Of a DNA stretch of 64,000 nucleotides, positions 27,785-36,491 are shown one piece after another. Each line of letters starts with the position of its first letter. Positions within the stretch are counted from its first letter, which is position 1. The stretch comes from Opitutaceae bacterium (GTDB taxonomy: Bacteria > Verrucomicrobiota > Verrucomicrobiia > Opitutales > Opitutaceae). Where the stretch lies: the NCBI GenBank assembly GCA_018402455.1, contig JAGYIG010000014.1, forward strand, positions 1 through 64,000, given 5' to 3'. A program made the translations under genes and the position numbers. Below the pieces are notes generated by a model. It was not told the origin of the DNA, ran no database searches, and was given only the letters and a program-made list of their open reading frames with translations.

Positions 27785-28741
27785 TCAGGCGCTCGCCGCC
27801 TTGGGCTGCGGAGCCGCGGATCGATTAGCGGTGATAGAATCCACTTGATCGTCGATGATCTTGGCGTCCACGTAAGCGAACGTGAGGGTAATTTCCTCGG
27901 CCATCGCCGCCTTGTCTTGGCCCACCCGAATCGAGCCTTCGAAGGTGGCCAACGGCATCTTCGTGCGTTTGGGTTTGATCGAAAGCGAAAGCAGATCACC
28001 GGGTCGGCAGATGCGGTGGCAGCGCACCCCTTCGCACGAGGTGAAGAAAATCTTGGTGTGATCCACGATTTTGCCTTCGTCGGGCGAGGACCCCTCCAAT
28101 AAGTAAAGCACTGCTAATTGCCCGAGGGCTTCGAGCATCAAGGAAGCTGGCATCACCGGGTTGTCCTTGAAGTGGCCTCGGAGAAAAAACTCCTGTCCGG
28201 TGATTTTATACTTACCCTGTGCCCCTCCCCCACTGAGCGTCGCCTCGTTGAGGAACAGAAAAGGGGCTTGGATGGGCATGACCGAAACAATCTGCTCGAT
28301 CGGGAGAAATTTGGTCGGGCGAGGCGGCGGCAAACCGCGCACCTTGCAATCAATGAAGACCTTGATGTCGCCCACCGTGCGTAGGTTGCGCAAGTCCTCA
28401 TTATTGATCTGCATCTGCAACACATCCTCGACCAGGATGACAATTTCCATCATGGTGAGAGAATCGATTCCCAGATCCTCCACTAGGCGGAGCTCGTCAT
28501 CGGCCTCCTTAAGTTTGGCCCGCAGATCCGGCTCCACAAAGCGTTCGATCACGCCGATGATTACAGCAGGCAAATGACTTGCCTCGTTGGTCTTACGGTA
28601 GGCAATGGCCGCCTCGATCGTGGCGGGGGAGCAACGTTTTAGTGACTCTCGCAGGGTGGACTCGTCTTCGACTGTCATCGGTTTTAATCCCGCATCGGTA
28701 GGTCTGCGGTCGTTTTGAGCCTTTTGGTCGGCTTGTGGCAT
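27785..28741 (-). CDS. Acyl carrier protein - FabZ-like dehydratase fusion
   Basis: A 318-residue two-domain protein. The N-terminal part holds an acyl carrier protein, with the phosphopantetheine serine S94 in LGIDSLTMMEI, preceded by an unassigned helical segment (about 25-75). Residues about 145-300 form a hot-dog fold of the FabZ/FabA-like type, with catalytic H190 (GHF) and E204 (LMLEALGQ) kept. It is probably the carrier and dehydratase of a dedicated acyl pathway. AGGAG lies just upstream of the ATG at 28741, which supports this start over the in-frame ATG at 28678. First gene of the minus-strand operon. Confidence 0.85.
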   Translation of the reverse strand: MPQADQKAQNDRRPTDAGLKPMTVEDESTLRESLKRCSPATIEAAIAYRKTNEASHLPAVIIGVIERFVEPDLRAKLKEADDELRLVEDLGIDSLTMMEIVILVEDVLQMQINNEDLRNLRTVGDIKVFIDCKVRGLPPPRPTKFLPIEQIVSVMPIQAPFLFLNEATLSGGGAQGKYKITGQEFFLRGHFKDNPVMPASLMLEALGQLAVLYLLEGSSPDEGKIVDHTKIFFTSCEGVRCHRICRPGDLLSLSIKPKRTKMPLATFEGSIRVGQDKAAMAEEITLTFAYVDAKIIDDQVDSITANRSAAPQPKAASA

Positions 28742-28967
28742 GGTCTCCTACTAAGATTCGGCCCTGAGGAAAGTAAACGCTATTCTAGCGACCGATCAGG
28801 TGTGCCATACCGACTCTTTTCGGGTGGATTTATTCACATCCGAAGCATTAACCGAGGACGTTGCGACGAGGAATCTTGTCACCCGTTTGTTACCTTAGGA
28901 GCGGAATTGCTTCGCTCCCCGACTCGGGATTGATCCATGGTTTGCCCCCCCTTTGTTGGCTGTCCCT

Positions 28968-30116
28968 GTGAAGAATCCTCCCCGCTCATCCCCGTCGGTC
29001 TACCTCATCAGCCACGAGTTTTTCCCCAAACGTGGCGGCATCGCGACATTTGCGGAGGAAATGGCGGGCGCGGCGCAGGAAATCGGCTGGGAGGTCGAGG
29101 TCTGGGCCCAAAACAGGGGGGATGCGGCCGAGCCCGCATGGCCGTTTCGGATCTGGCGGCTCCCGCTTAAGGGCACCCATGATTTTTCCTGTCAGCTGAG
29201 GCTGGCTTTTCACTTGATCTCGCGACGCCGGGAATTGCGTCGGGCCACCGTTTACCTGCCCGAGCCCGGCCCGATGCTGACGTTGATGTTGTTGCAGCGC
29301 TTTCATGCCTTTCGCCCCCGCAACCTGATTCTGACCTTTCATGGCTCGGAAATCCTCAAGTTTTACCATAATCCCTTCATTCGCCCGCTCGCCCGCCGAC
29401 TGATCGCCAATGCGACCAAGATCAGCACCCTCACGACCTACACCCGGGATCTGCTGCTGGGGCACTTTCCCGAGGCGGAATCCAAGCTGATCAAAACGCC
29501 CGGCGCCCTCCGATCCAACTACGTGGTGGTTGACCACCCAGTGCCCGCAGAACGCGATCGAGTAGTGGTGTTGACCGTAGGCCGAATCCACCCCCGAAAG
29601 GGTCAGCGGGTCACCTTGCAGGCGCTCCAAAACCTGCCTGATGCCCTTCGCGCCAAGATCGAATATTGGATTGTTGGCGCTTCCTCCCGGCCGAACTACG
29701 AGGCGGAATTGAGAGCGGTGGCCGCGGCCACGGATTTCCCGGTGAAGTTTTTGGGGGACCTGTCCGACGACGCGTTGAGCCGGATTTATGATCAGGCCGA
29801 TATTTTTGCGATGACCAGTGTGGACCACGGTCACAGCGTGGAGGGATTCGGGCTCGTTTACCTTGAGGCCTCCGCCCACGGATTGCCCATCGTAGGGCAC
29901 GCGGTCGGAGGCGTGCCCGAAGCGGTCATCGAAGCGCAAACGGGCTTCCTCGTACCTCCTCACGATCAGGCGGGATTGGCCGCGGCCTTGACCAAGCTGA
30001 TCAACTCGGAATCCCTGCGCCGGACCTTGGGCGATACGGGGCGGCACTGGGCCCGGCGACACACGTGGCGGGATTCGGCCCGGACGCTTTTCGGCGAGCC
30101 GGATCCCTCGAATTGA
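28968..30116 (+). CDS. GT4 glycosyltransferase
   Basis: A 382-residue GT4 enzyme divergent from the lipid operon. It begins YLISHEFFPKRGGIATFAEEM, a typical GT4 acceptor-side segment, with VGRIHPRKGQR near residue 202 and EGFGLVYLE near 295. It resembles PimB/PimC-like and other membrane-lipid mannosyltransferases, which would fit the neighbouring lipid genes. The start is uncertain: GTG 28968 is used here, with TTG 28953 as alternative; neither has a strong Shine-Dalgarno. Confidence 0.84.
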   Translation: MKNPPRSSPSVYLISHEFFPKRGGIATFAEEMAGAAQEIGWEVEVWAQNRGDAAEPAWPFRIWRLPLKGTHDFSCQLRLAFHLISRRRELRRATVYLPEPGPMLTLMLLQRFHAFRPRNLILTFHGSEILKFYHNPFIRPLARRLIANATKISTLTTYTRDLLLGHFPEAESKLIKTPGALRSNYVVVDHPVPAERDRVVVLTVGRIHPRKGQRVTLQALQNLPDALRAKIEYWIVGASSRPNYEAELRAVAAATDFPVKFLGDLSDDALSRIYDQADIFAMTSVDHGHSVEGFGLVYLEASAHGLPIVGHAVGGVPEAVIEAQTGFLVPPHDQAGLAAALTKLINSESLRRTLGDTGRHWARRHTWRDSARTLFGEPDPSN

Positions 30117-30149
30117 CGGCCGCACCCAATCCCTGCATTCCCTGTCGGG

Positions 30150-30554
30150 GTGTTAACTTCTCGATCCCGCATTCGCGTTCGCTACTCGGAGACCGACATG
30201 ATGGGCGTGGTCTACCATGGCAGTTACCTTCCCTGGTTGGAGGTCGCCCGGACCGATCTGTTCCGCCGATTTGGGCTGTCCTATCGGCAACTTGAATTGG
30301 AGGGGTTTCGGTTGCCGGTGCTGGCCGTCTCTTGCCAATACCTCCGGCCGGCTGTCTATGATGATGAGATTGATATCGAAGTTTCCTGCCGGGAAAAACC
30401 CCGGCTCCGCATTCGATTGAGCTACGAGTTGTGGCGCGGCGAGGAATTGCTGGCCAGGGCGGGGACCGAGCATGCCTTTGTCGATCAGGAGGGTCGGCCG
30501 ATACGTCCCCCGGTCGCGTTTACGCAACTGATCGAGCGAAGCTTCGCCGACTAA
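30150..30554 (+). CDS. YbgC/4HBT-type acyl thioesterase
   Basis: A 134-residue hot-dog thioesterase. The N-terminus RVRYSETDMMGVVYHGSYLPW contains the YbgC-type catalytic aspartate in ETD and the VYHGSYLPW helix start. The length is normal for the family, which hydrolyses acyl-CoA or acyl-ACP. It starts with GTG, 33 bp after the GT4 gene, and ends overlapping the queG stop by four bases. Next to KAS and ACP genes it may release or edit acyl chains, but YbgC genes also occur alone. Confidence 0.85.
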   Translation: MLTSRSRIRVRYSETDMMGVVYHGSYLPWLEVARTDLFRRFGLSYRQLELEGFRLPVLAVSCQYLRPAVYDDEIDIEVSCREKPRLRIRLSYELWRGEELLARAGTEHAFVDQEGRPIRPPVAFTQLIERSFAD

Positions 30555-31672
30555 ACCGTCGCCTCGTATTCCGCCCGCACCTGCGGGTCCTGCTCGGCCT
30601 GTTTCGACCCGGCAAGCTGCGCCTCGCCCCCCAGCACCCGCACCGCCCACACCGCATGAGCCCGCACCAGCGGCTCCCGGTGGGAAGCGAGCAGCAGCAG
30701 CTCGGGCAACAGTTGGTGTTCGCCCCGGTTCGCCGCCACCACGCAGGCGTTGCGCAGCAGGCCGCGCAATTTGAGGCGTTTGATCGCCGTGCCCTTGAAC
30801 ACGGCGGCAAAGGTGACCGGGGTCAGTCGCAGCAGATCGCGCAGGCTGAGTTCCTCAATATGTTCGCTTCTTTCCACCAGCACCGATTTGGCCTCCTGCG
30901 CGAAGCGATTCCACGGACAGACCTCCGCGCAGATGTCACAACCGTAGATCCGGTCGCCAATCAGTTTCCGCCAGCGGACGGGGATGATGCCTTTGTGTTC
31001 GATGGTCAGGTAGGAAATGCATTTGCGGGCATCCAGGATCCCGGGGGCCGGCAAGGCCCCGGTGGGGCAAGCATCAAGGCAGGCCGTGCACGTGCCGCAC
31101 AACGTGCCGATGGGTTTGGTTGCGTGGTGTCGACTCACCGCGGGGTCGGGCGGCAGTTCGCATTTGACCAGAATGGCGGCCAGGAAGAGCCAGTTACCAA
31201 AATCCCGGGAAATGAGCATCGCATTTTTACCCGTAAAACCCACTCCCGCCCGCGCCGCCCAACTGCGCTCCAGAACGGGTCCGGTATCGACGTAGTAGCG
31301 GTGGTCCGCCGGCCCCCCGCCGGTCCATTGCTCGATCACGGCGCCCGCCGCCTTGAGCGCCGGTTCCAGGGTCTCGTGGTAGTCACGATGCAGGGCGTAG
31401 CGCGCCCAAACGGGACCGCTCGCCGTCGCCTCGGTCCGCCCGTAGTTGACGCCCAACAAAATCATACTGCGGGCGCCCGGCAGCACCAATTGCGGATCCC
31501 GTCGTTTGGGCTCCGACTGTTCCAGCCACGCCATCTCCGCTTGGTGACCGGCTTGGAGCCAGGCGCTGAAGGCGTCGCCGCCGGGCACCTCCCCCGCCAA
31601 CGTCGTGAATCGCACCACATCAAATCCCAGCGCGATGAGATCGCGACGAAGCTCTGCCGGGTCGGCACTCAT
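30551..31672 (-). CDS. queG: Epoxyqueuosine reductase
   Basis: Catalyses the last step of queuosine synthesis, reducing epoxyqueuosine in tRNA with cobalamin and two [4Fe-4S] clusters. The 373-residue protein has the active-site VDTGPVLER (D129). Its ferredoxin-like cysteine motifs are C192-x2-C-x2-C198-x3-C202 and GCDICAEVCPWN near 247-258. A C-terminal helical region resembles HEAT repeats, as in the family. The start is set at ATG 31672, which overlaps the aroK stop (ATGA). The two genes form an operon. Confidence 0.95.
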   Translation of the reverse strand: MSADPAELRRDLIALGFDVVRFTTLAGEVPGGDAFSAWLQAGHQAEMAWLEQSEPKRRDPQLVLPGARSMILLGVNYGRTEATASGPVWARYALHRDYHETLEPALKAAGAVIEQWTGGGPADHRYYVDTGPVLERSWAARAGVGFTGKNAMLISRDFGNWLFLAAILVKCELPPDPAVSRHHATKPIGTLCGTCTACLDACPTGALPAPGILDARKCISYLTIEHKGIIPVRWRKLIGDRIYGCDICAEVCPWNRFAQEAKSVLVERSEHIEELSLRDLLRLTPVTFAAVFKGTAIKRLKLRGLLRNACVVAANRGEHQLLPELLLLASHREPLVRAHAVWAVRVLGGEAQLAGSKQAEQDPQVRAEYEATV

Positions 31673-32238
31673 CGGGAACGCCGCGGCGGCGAGGCCCCGC
31701 CCCACTCCGCCGCCTCGCGCCGGTACACCCGGAGCACATGGGAGATGATCTCACTGGTCGGACGATGGTCGGTCAAAATCACCGCGCCCGCCCGTCGGTA
31801 GATTGGCTCGCGAAGGGCGTAAAGTTCGCGCAATCGAGTCATCGGATCATCGACGTGCAACAGGGGCCGATTGCGGTTGGTCGACGTTCTTTCCAACACG
31901 GTTTCGATCGAGGCGTGCAGGCATACCACGACGCCCTTGGTTCGCAGGCGATCCAACATACCCGGCTGGACGACCAATCCACCGCCACAGGCCACCACGG
32001 CTTGGGAGTCGGGATGACCTGAGGCAATGAACTCCGCTTCACGCTGACGAAAATAGGCCTCTCCCTTCTCCGCAAAGATCTCCGCGATCGTGGAGTTCTC
32101 CGCCCGTTCAATCTCATGGTCGCTGTCGAACAGTTGATAGTGCAACCGGTTGGCCGCGGCACGACCGATGGTGGTCTTGCCGGTGCCCATGAACCCCACG
32201 AGGTAGAGGTTGAGTGCTGGTTGCGTTGGATTCGCCAT
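31669..32238 (-). CDS. aroK: Shikimate kinase
   Basis: Phosphorylates shikimate in the aromatic amino acid pathway. The 189-residue protein has a P-loop (GFMGTGKTTIG), the shikimate-binding FDSDHEIE, CGGG and RNRPLL lid segment. ATG 32238 is taken as start because it lies directly before the first strand; an in-frame upstream ATG at 32271 adds 11 unusual residues. It is upstream of and coupled to queG, and divergent from the threonine aldolase gene. Confidence 0.93.
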   Translation of the reverse strand: MANPTQPALNLYLVGFMGTGKTTIGRAAANRLHYQLFDSDHEIERAENSTIAEIFAEKGEAYFRQREAEFIASGHPDSQAVVACGGGLVVQPGMLDRLRTKGVVVCLHASIETVLERTSTNRNRPLLHVDDPMTRLRELYALREPIYRRAGAVILTDHRPTSEIISHVLRVYRREAAEWGGASPPRRSR

Positions 32239-32309
32239 GTCGTCCGCTAAACCAACGAAGCCTGTTCGCAATTGCCAAACCTGAAAACCTTGCCGTGGTT
32301 CCTCTGCTT

Positions 32310-33374
32310 ATGGACAGCGCGCTCAAGTTCCACCATTTCGCCAGTGACAACACCTCGGGGATCTGCCCGGAGGCCTGGGCCAAGTTGGACGAGGCCAACC
32401 AAGGCCCGTTGCCTTCCTACGGCACCGATGGATGGACCCAGCGAGCGTGTGATCTCATCCGCCAGATCTTCGAAAAGCCCGACGCCGAGGTTTTTTTTGT
32501 TTTTAACGGCACGGCCGCGAACTCGCTGGCCCTGGCCTCCCTCTGCCAGAGTTACCACAGTGTGATTTGTCATGAGGTGGCGCACGTGGAGACCGACGAG
32601 TGTGGCGCTCCCGAGTTTTTTTCCAACGGCACCAAACTCCTCACGGCGCGCGGCGCGCACGGGAAACTCGATCCCGCCGCCGTGGCCGAGGTGATCCAGA
32701 AGCGCCACGATATCCACTACCCCAAACCCCGCGTGCTCTCCCTCACCCAATCCACCGAGTTCGGCACCGTTTATGAGACCGCCGAGATTCAAGAACTTTG
32801 TTCCGTGGCCCGGGCCCATGACCTGGCGGTGCACATGGATGGGGCGCGATTCGCCAACGCGGCCGCGAGACTGGCCGACACTGAACACGTGTCCCCGGCT
32901 GATTTCACCTGGCGAGCCGGGGTGGATGTGCTGTGTTTTGGCGGCACCAAAAACGGCATGAACACCTCCGAGGCGGTCGTATTTTTCCGCCCCGAATTGG
33001 CTCAGGAGTTCGACTACCGCTGCAAGCAGGCGGGGCAGCTGGCCGCCAAGATGCGGTACCTGAGCAGTCAATGGGTCGGGATGTTGGAGGCCGGCGCCTG
33101 GCTGCGTCACGCCCGCCACGCCAACGCCATGACCCGTCGCCTCACCGACCTCATTCGGGACATCCCGCAAGTGGAGATTTATCAGGAACCCGTCGTGAAT
33201 GCATTGTTCGTCGACCTGCCGGCCGGCCTGGCCGCGGCCATGGCCGCACGGGGTTGGGCGTTTTACAATTTTCTCGGCCCCCAACGCTATCGGTTGATGT
33301 GCCATTGGGCCACGCAGGAATCAGACCTTGACGCGTTCGCCCGGGATTTGGCGACCGCCGCCAACCGGCCGTGA
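32310..33374 (+). CDS. Low-specificity L-threonine aldolase family
   Basis: A 354-residue PLP enzyme of the beta-eliminating lyase/threonine aldolase family, cleaving L-threonine or allo-threonine to glycine and acetaldehyde. The N-terminal SDNTSG, HVETDECG, HMDGARFANA and the PLP lysine in GGTKNGM are characteristic. ATG 32310 is chosen (MDSALKFHHFASDN); the frame is open about 95 bases further upstream but that part overlaps aroK. It stands alone between aroK and a LOG-family gene. Confidence 0.9.
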   Translation: MDSALKFHHFASDNTSGICPEAWAKLDEANQGPLPSYGTDGWTQRACDLIRQIFEKPDAEVFFVFNGTAANSLALASLCQSYHSVICHEVAHVETDECGAPEFFSNGTKLLTARGAHGKLDPAAVAEVIQKRHDIHYPKPRVLSLTQSTEFGTVYETAEIQELCSVARAHDLAVHMDGARFANAAARLADTEHVSPADFTWRAGVDVLCFGGTKNGMNTSEAVVFFRPELAQEFDYRCKQAGQLAAKMRYLSSQWVGMLEAGAWLRHARHANAMTRRLTDLIRDIPQVEIYQEPVVNALFVDLPAGLAAAMAARGWAFYNFLGPQRYRLMCHWATQESDLDAFARDLATAANRP

Positions 33375-33481
33375 GCCTTCCCCGTCTGCGCCGCTCGACC
33401 GATTACCCCCGGCGCCCCCCCGAATTGTCGGGGAACCGACGGGATCGGGGGCCGGGCTCAGGCCGCCTTACCCCGCGAAAG

Positions 33482-33500
33482 CTCCACCGCCTCGGTGGAG
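33482..33500. repeat. GC-rich hairpin in intergenic gap
   Basis: Eight-base perfect stem (CTCCACCG / CGGTGGAG) with a three-base loop, in the 234 bp gap between the threonine aldolase and LOG-family genes. No T-tract follows on either strand, so it is not a standard intrinsic terminator. The rest of the gap is GC-rich and shows nothing else I can name. Confidence 0.4.
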
Positions 33501-33608
33501 GTGGCCACTTGGCCGGCCGATCAACTGACGCGCCACCGCCGACGGCCGGTCCGCGCCATTAACCGCGCCGGCTCTTGAATTCCGCTGCGGCGCCTGTTTG
33601 ATTCGCGC

Positions 33609-35531
33609 ATGCAACCGGATGAATTTTGGACGAGTCAGGATGGACAAGTCCTGGCGGTGCGTCCCCAAGGCGACGACCAACCGCTCTCTCTTACCTTGGC
33701 CTTCTGGCCCCGCCACGCGGCCGAATGGTCCTTCTGGCAGCAGCACTATGAATCGTTCCGGTTCACCGAACGCTCCACCCTTGCGCGCATCGGCATCGAG
33801 ATGCTCACCCCCGCCCCCCCGGTCATGGACGGGAACCGACTAGTGCTGGAAGCCACCGCCTTCGTCTACGATCAATCTGTCCCCCATGCCGACTATTGGC
33901 GAAAACTGTTTCGGCTGGGCACCCCGGTCGGGCGACTCTACTTCGCGCCCGCCTCCGCGAAACTCAATACCGACGAAATCTGGCAGGCCATTCGCTCCAA
34001 CACCCTGAAACTACCCAACACCATCTCGATTGACCGCGAAGGGCGGGTTTTTCTCACCCCCCATCATGTCCGCTACACACTGAAAGCAGATCTGGATCGG
34101 GAGACGTTCGCCCGGTTGGTAGCGGGCCAAGCGGGCCGCCATCTCCTCGACAAGGTGCAAGTCCGCCAGGTGGCCTCTCCGCTCCAGGTCCCGCCCCACA
34201 CCGGGGTGCTGACGAGCTGCTCCATGTATCTAAAAGAGCACTACGTGGTGCTCAATCAAGGTGAGGGTAATTTCGGCATCCACACCAGTGCGGTCGTTCT
34301 CGACCCGGTGAAGACCTTCGGGACCAACATCATGTTGGAAATCTACAACCAGGGCGACGCCCCTGTGGTGAATCCGATGGTGTCGGTGGAGGTTTTTCGG
34401 GCCCCCGACCGGGATGACTCTTGGCTGCAGGCCCGGCGGGACCGGCGGCAGAAACTCACTGCGGTGGCCGAGGGCGCCTTTGCGGCCCTCGACGAGCAGC
34501 CGGTCGATGAGTCTCAGACCAAGCGAAAGCCCCGCCTCCGGGTCACCGTGAGGGGGCAACACGCCGCCATGCCCAACCCGGCCATGTTTCTGCGTCTCGG
34601 CAAGAGCATGAAACGCTTGAACGAGACCCTCCGCGCGCTGGCGCCGACCCAAGGGCATGCGACGTTGTTGCAGGCACTCGATGCGGCTCCGGAAGGCAGC
34701 GACACCCTGGTGGTGGACTTCTTCCCCAATCTGCTGGAGCAAGTGGAATTGCTGGGAGCCCTGCCCGATCTCAAAATCCAGCGAATCGTGTTTCGCCAGG
34801 CGTCGCGGACCCATGGGTTTTTCCTCTCCCACAATGCCCACTCCCGGCTCGATACGTTGGAGGCATTGGGCATCGAGGTCTACTGGTTCACCCCGCAACT
34901 CGGCGACCTGTATCTGCACACCTACAAAAAGGATCATGGATTTTTTCTCCGCGAGGAGGCCCGGCGGCGCTTTCAGGAGTCCACCATCCTGGCGTTTTAC
35001 GGCAGCGCGGTCGGGCTCGATAGCCAACAGGAGCTCCGCATCAGTGCCCTCATTGAAACCTTGACCGACTACATGTCGCCCAACGTCGGAATGATCACCG
35101 GCGGCGGCGGCGGCGTGATGGGGTTGGCCTGCGAGCAGGCTCGTGCCAAGGGGGGGTTGACTGGCGCCTGCTTTCTGGAGTTGGAAGCCCAACCCCCGGA
35201 ACTGGGCGTCGATTTTTTCAATACGTTTCAGGAATCGTCCCGCCACTTCCGCCAAAAGTGGTTCGAGGTGGCGGACTTTTGCGTTTTTAACGTCGGCGGC
35301 GTCGGGACCTTGGAGGAAATCGGCATTGAACTGTGCAACCTGAAACTCGGCATTCGCCCGCGGGTCCCCTTTGTCTTCTTCGACGCCGCCTATTTCCGGG
35401 ACCTGCGAAAACAACTCCGCACCATGATTTCGGCCGGACGCGCCCCGGCTTGGATGGCGGACTACCTGCTCTTCACCGATGACCCCGAGGAGGTGGTATC
35501 CTTTTACCGCGAAAAGCTTCAGGTGCTGTAG
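33609..35531 (+). CDS. LOG-family protein with long N-terminal extension
   Basis: A 640-residue protein. The C-terminal 180 residues (about 462-640) are a LOG/lysine-decarboxylase-like Rossmann domain with FYGSAVG, GGGGGVMG near 497 and a GGVGTLEE form of the PGGxGTxxE motif near 563. LOG proteins hydrolyse nucleoside 5'-monophosphates of the cytokinin type or have related nucleotide activities. The first 460 residues match no family I recognise; residues 225-265 are strand-rich, and 345-455 look like an alpha/beta domain. The gene is monocistronic and ends 184 bp before a convergent gene. Confidence 0.78.
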   Translation: MQPDEFWTSQDGQVLAVRPQGDDQPLSLTLAFWPRHAAEWSFWQQHYESFRFTERSTLARIGIEMLTPAPPVMDGNRLVLEATAFVYDQSVPHADYWRKLFRLGTPVGRLYFAPASAKLNTDEIWQAIRSNTLKLPNTISIDREGRVFLTPHHVRYTLKADLDRETFARLVAGQAGRHLLDKVQVRQVASPLQVPPHTGVLTSCSMYLKEHYVVLNQGEGNFGIHTSAVVLDPVKTFGTNIMLEIYNQGDAPVVNPMVSVEVFRAPDRDDSWLQARRDRRQKLTAVAEGAFAALDEQPVDESQTKRKPRLRVTVRGQHAAMPNPAMFLRLGKSMKRLNETLRALAPTQGHATLLQALDAAPEGSDTLVVDFFPNLLEQVELLGALPDLKIQRIVFRQASRTHGFFLSHNAHSRLDTLEALGIEVYWFTPQLGDLYLHTYKKDHGFFLREEARRRFQESTILAFYGSAVGLDSQQELRISALIETLTDYMSPNVGMITGGGGGVMGLACEQARAKGGLTGACFLELEAQPPELGVDFFNTFQESSRHFRQKWFEVADFCVFNVGGVGTLEEIGIELCNLKLGIRPRVPFVFFDAAYFRDLRKQLRTMISAGRAPAWMADYLLFTDDPEEVVSFYREKLQVL

Positions 35532-35694
35532 ACTGAGTGGGGGACGCGCGCCGGGGTGTGTTGGATTAGCCGCCCCAGCGGAGAACTCGGACGATATCCC
35601 GTCAGCCTGCCGCGGCCGATCGAGGCGAGACGCGCCCTATCTTGATTCCGTGGTTTGGCGTGGGGGGGCCTCGATGCCGCCGGACAGCGGGAGC

Positions 35695-35745
35695 GGCACC
35701 CTGCGCTAAAATGCGCTAACTCCGAATCCGGGGATACAGGGTGCC
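35695..35745. repeat. Inverted repeat spanning the end of the 35716 gene
   Basis: GGCACCCTG (35695-35703) and CAGGGTGCC (35737-35745) are perfect complements around a 33-base spacer that contains the stop of the minus-strand gene ending at 35716. It could form a hairpin at the convergent gene ends. There is no T-tract, so a terminator role is only possible. Confidence 0.35.
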
Positions 35746-36486
35746 CACGTGCACCAGATTACCCGAGGCGTCTCGTTCGAGGATCGCGCCATTTTCCGCC
35801 ACCAAGACTTCTTGTGATCCATAGCTACCATACCGGTAGGACATCACCCGCATGGGCTCAGGTTCCATCCCCGCGGACGTAATGAGGTGCACCCGCAGCT
35901 GATCGTCTTGAACGATGAACACCACCTGGCTGGGGTCGGCGAGGTCACCGTAGCGGCCACCAAATTCCTGATCCAACCCCGCCACGCGAACCGGATGATC
36001 AATGAACTGAATACCTTCCGGGGCGGGCCGGGGACCAAAATTGATCCATCCCATGATCGCCGTTCCGATCAACAATGCCGCGATGAGGGCAATTTTTTTT
36101 CCTTCCCCCGCCAGCGCGCCCCAACCTCCGCCTCCGGCGGTGGCCTTCCCTTGGCGGGCGCCCCCCTGACTGCCTTCGACGGACATCAACCACGTCACGA
36201 TTTCTTCCGGCGATTTCTCCATCGCGGAAGCCCCCTCGCCCTTCCCCTCCACGACCATCAGGCGGCCACCGGTGTTGGTGACCACCAGGCGGAGTTTCCC
36301 CCGCGCCAGCGTGATTTTGGCGTTCGTATCGGCCAATTGCAGGGAAGAGAGAGCGGCAAAGGCCCGCAACCGCTCGAGCACGAGCTCCACATCCATCTTG
36401 GACATGGGCACCTTGCGCCCCTTTTCGGGTTTGGCGCAGTCAGCCGAGAGGCCCTCAGCGGAAAGAAGAACGGGGATGGCAGTCAT
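35716..36486 (-). CDS. Hypothetical single-span membrane protein next to pseudopilin
   Basis: A 256-residue protein of unknown function. The N-terminal 110 residues look soluble and mixed alpha/beta. A Gly-rich linker precedes one membrane span near residues 130-148, and the remaining 100 residues are hydrophilic and beta-rich. The cytoplasm-to-periplasm layout resembles accessory proteins of type II secretion or type IV pili. It starts five bases after the pseudopilin stop and is probably cotranscribed. ATG 36405 (MSKMDVELV), with a better Shine-Dalgarno-like sequence, is an alternative start. Confidence 0.6.
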   Translation of the reverse strand: MTAIPVLLSAEGLSADCAKPEKGRKVPMSKMDVELVLERLRAFAALSSLQLADTNAKITLARGKLRLVVTNTGGRLMVVEGKGEGASAMEKSPEEIVTWLMSVEGSQGGARQGKATAGGGGWGALAGEGKKIALIAALLIGTAIMGWINFGPRPAPEGIQFIDHPVRVAGLDQEFGGRYGDLADPSQVVFIVQDDQLRVHLITSAGMEPEPMRVMSYRYGSYGSQEVLVAENGAILERDASGNLVHVGTLYPRIRS

Positions 36487-36491
36487 GGTTC

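Noticed and set aside
33375-33608. tRNA or small RNA in the GC-rich gap
   Set aside because: One short hairpin is present but no cloverleaf or conserved RNA motif was found.
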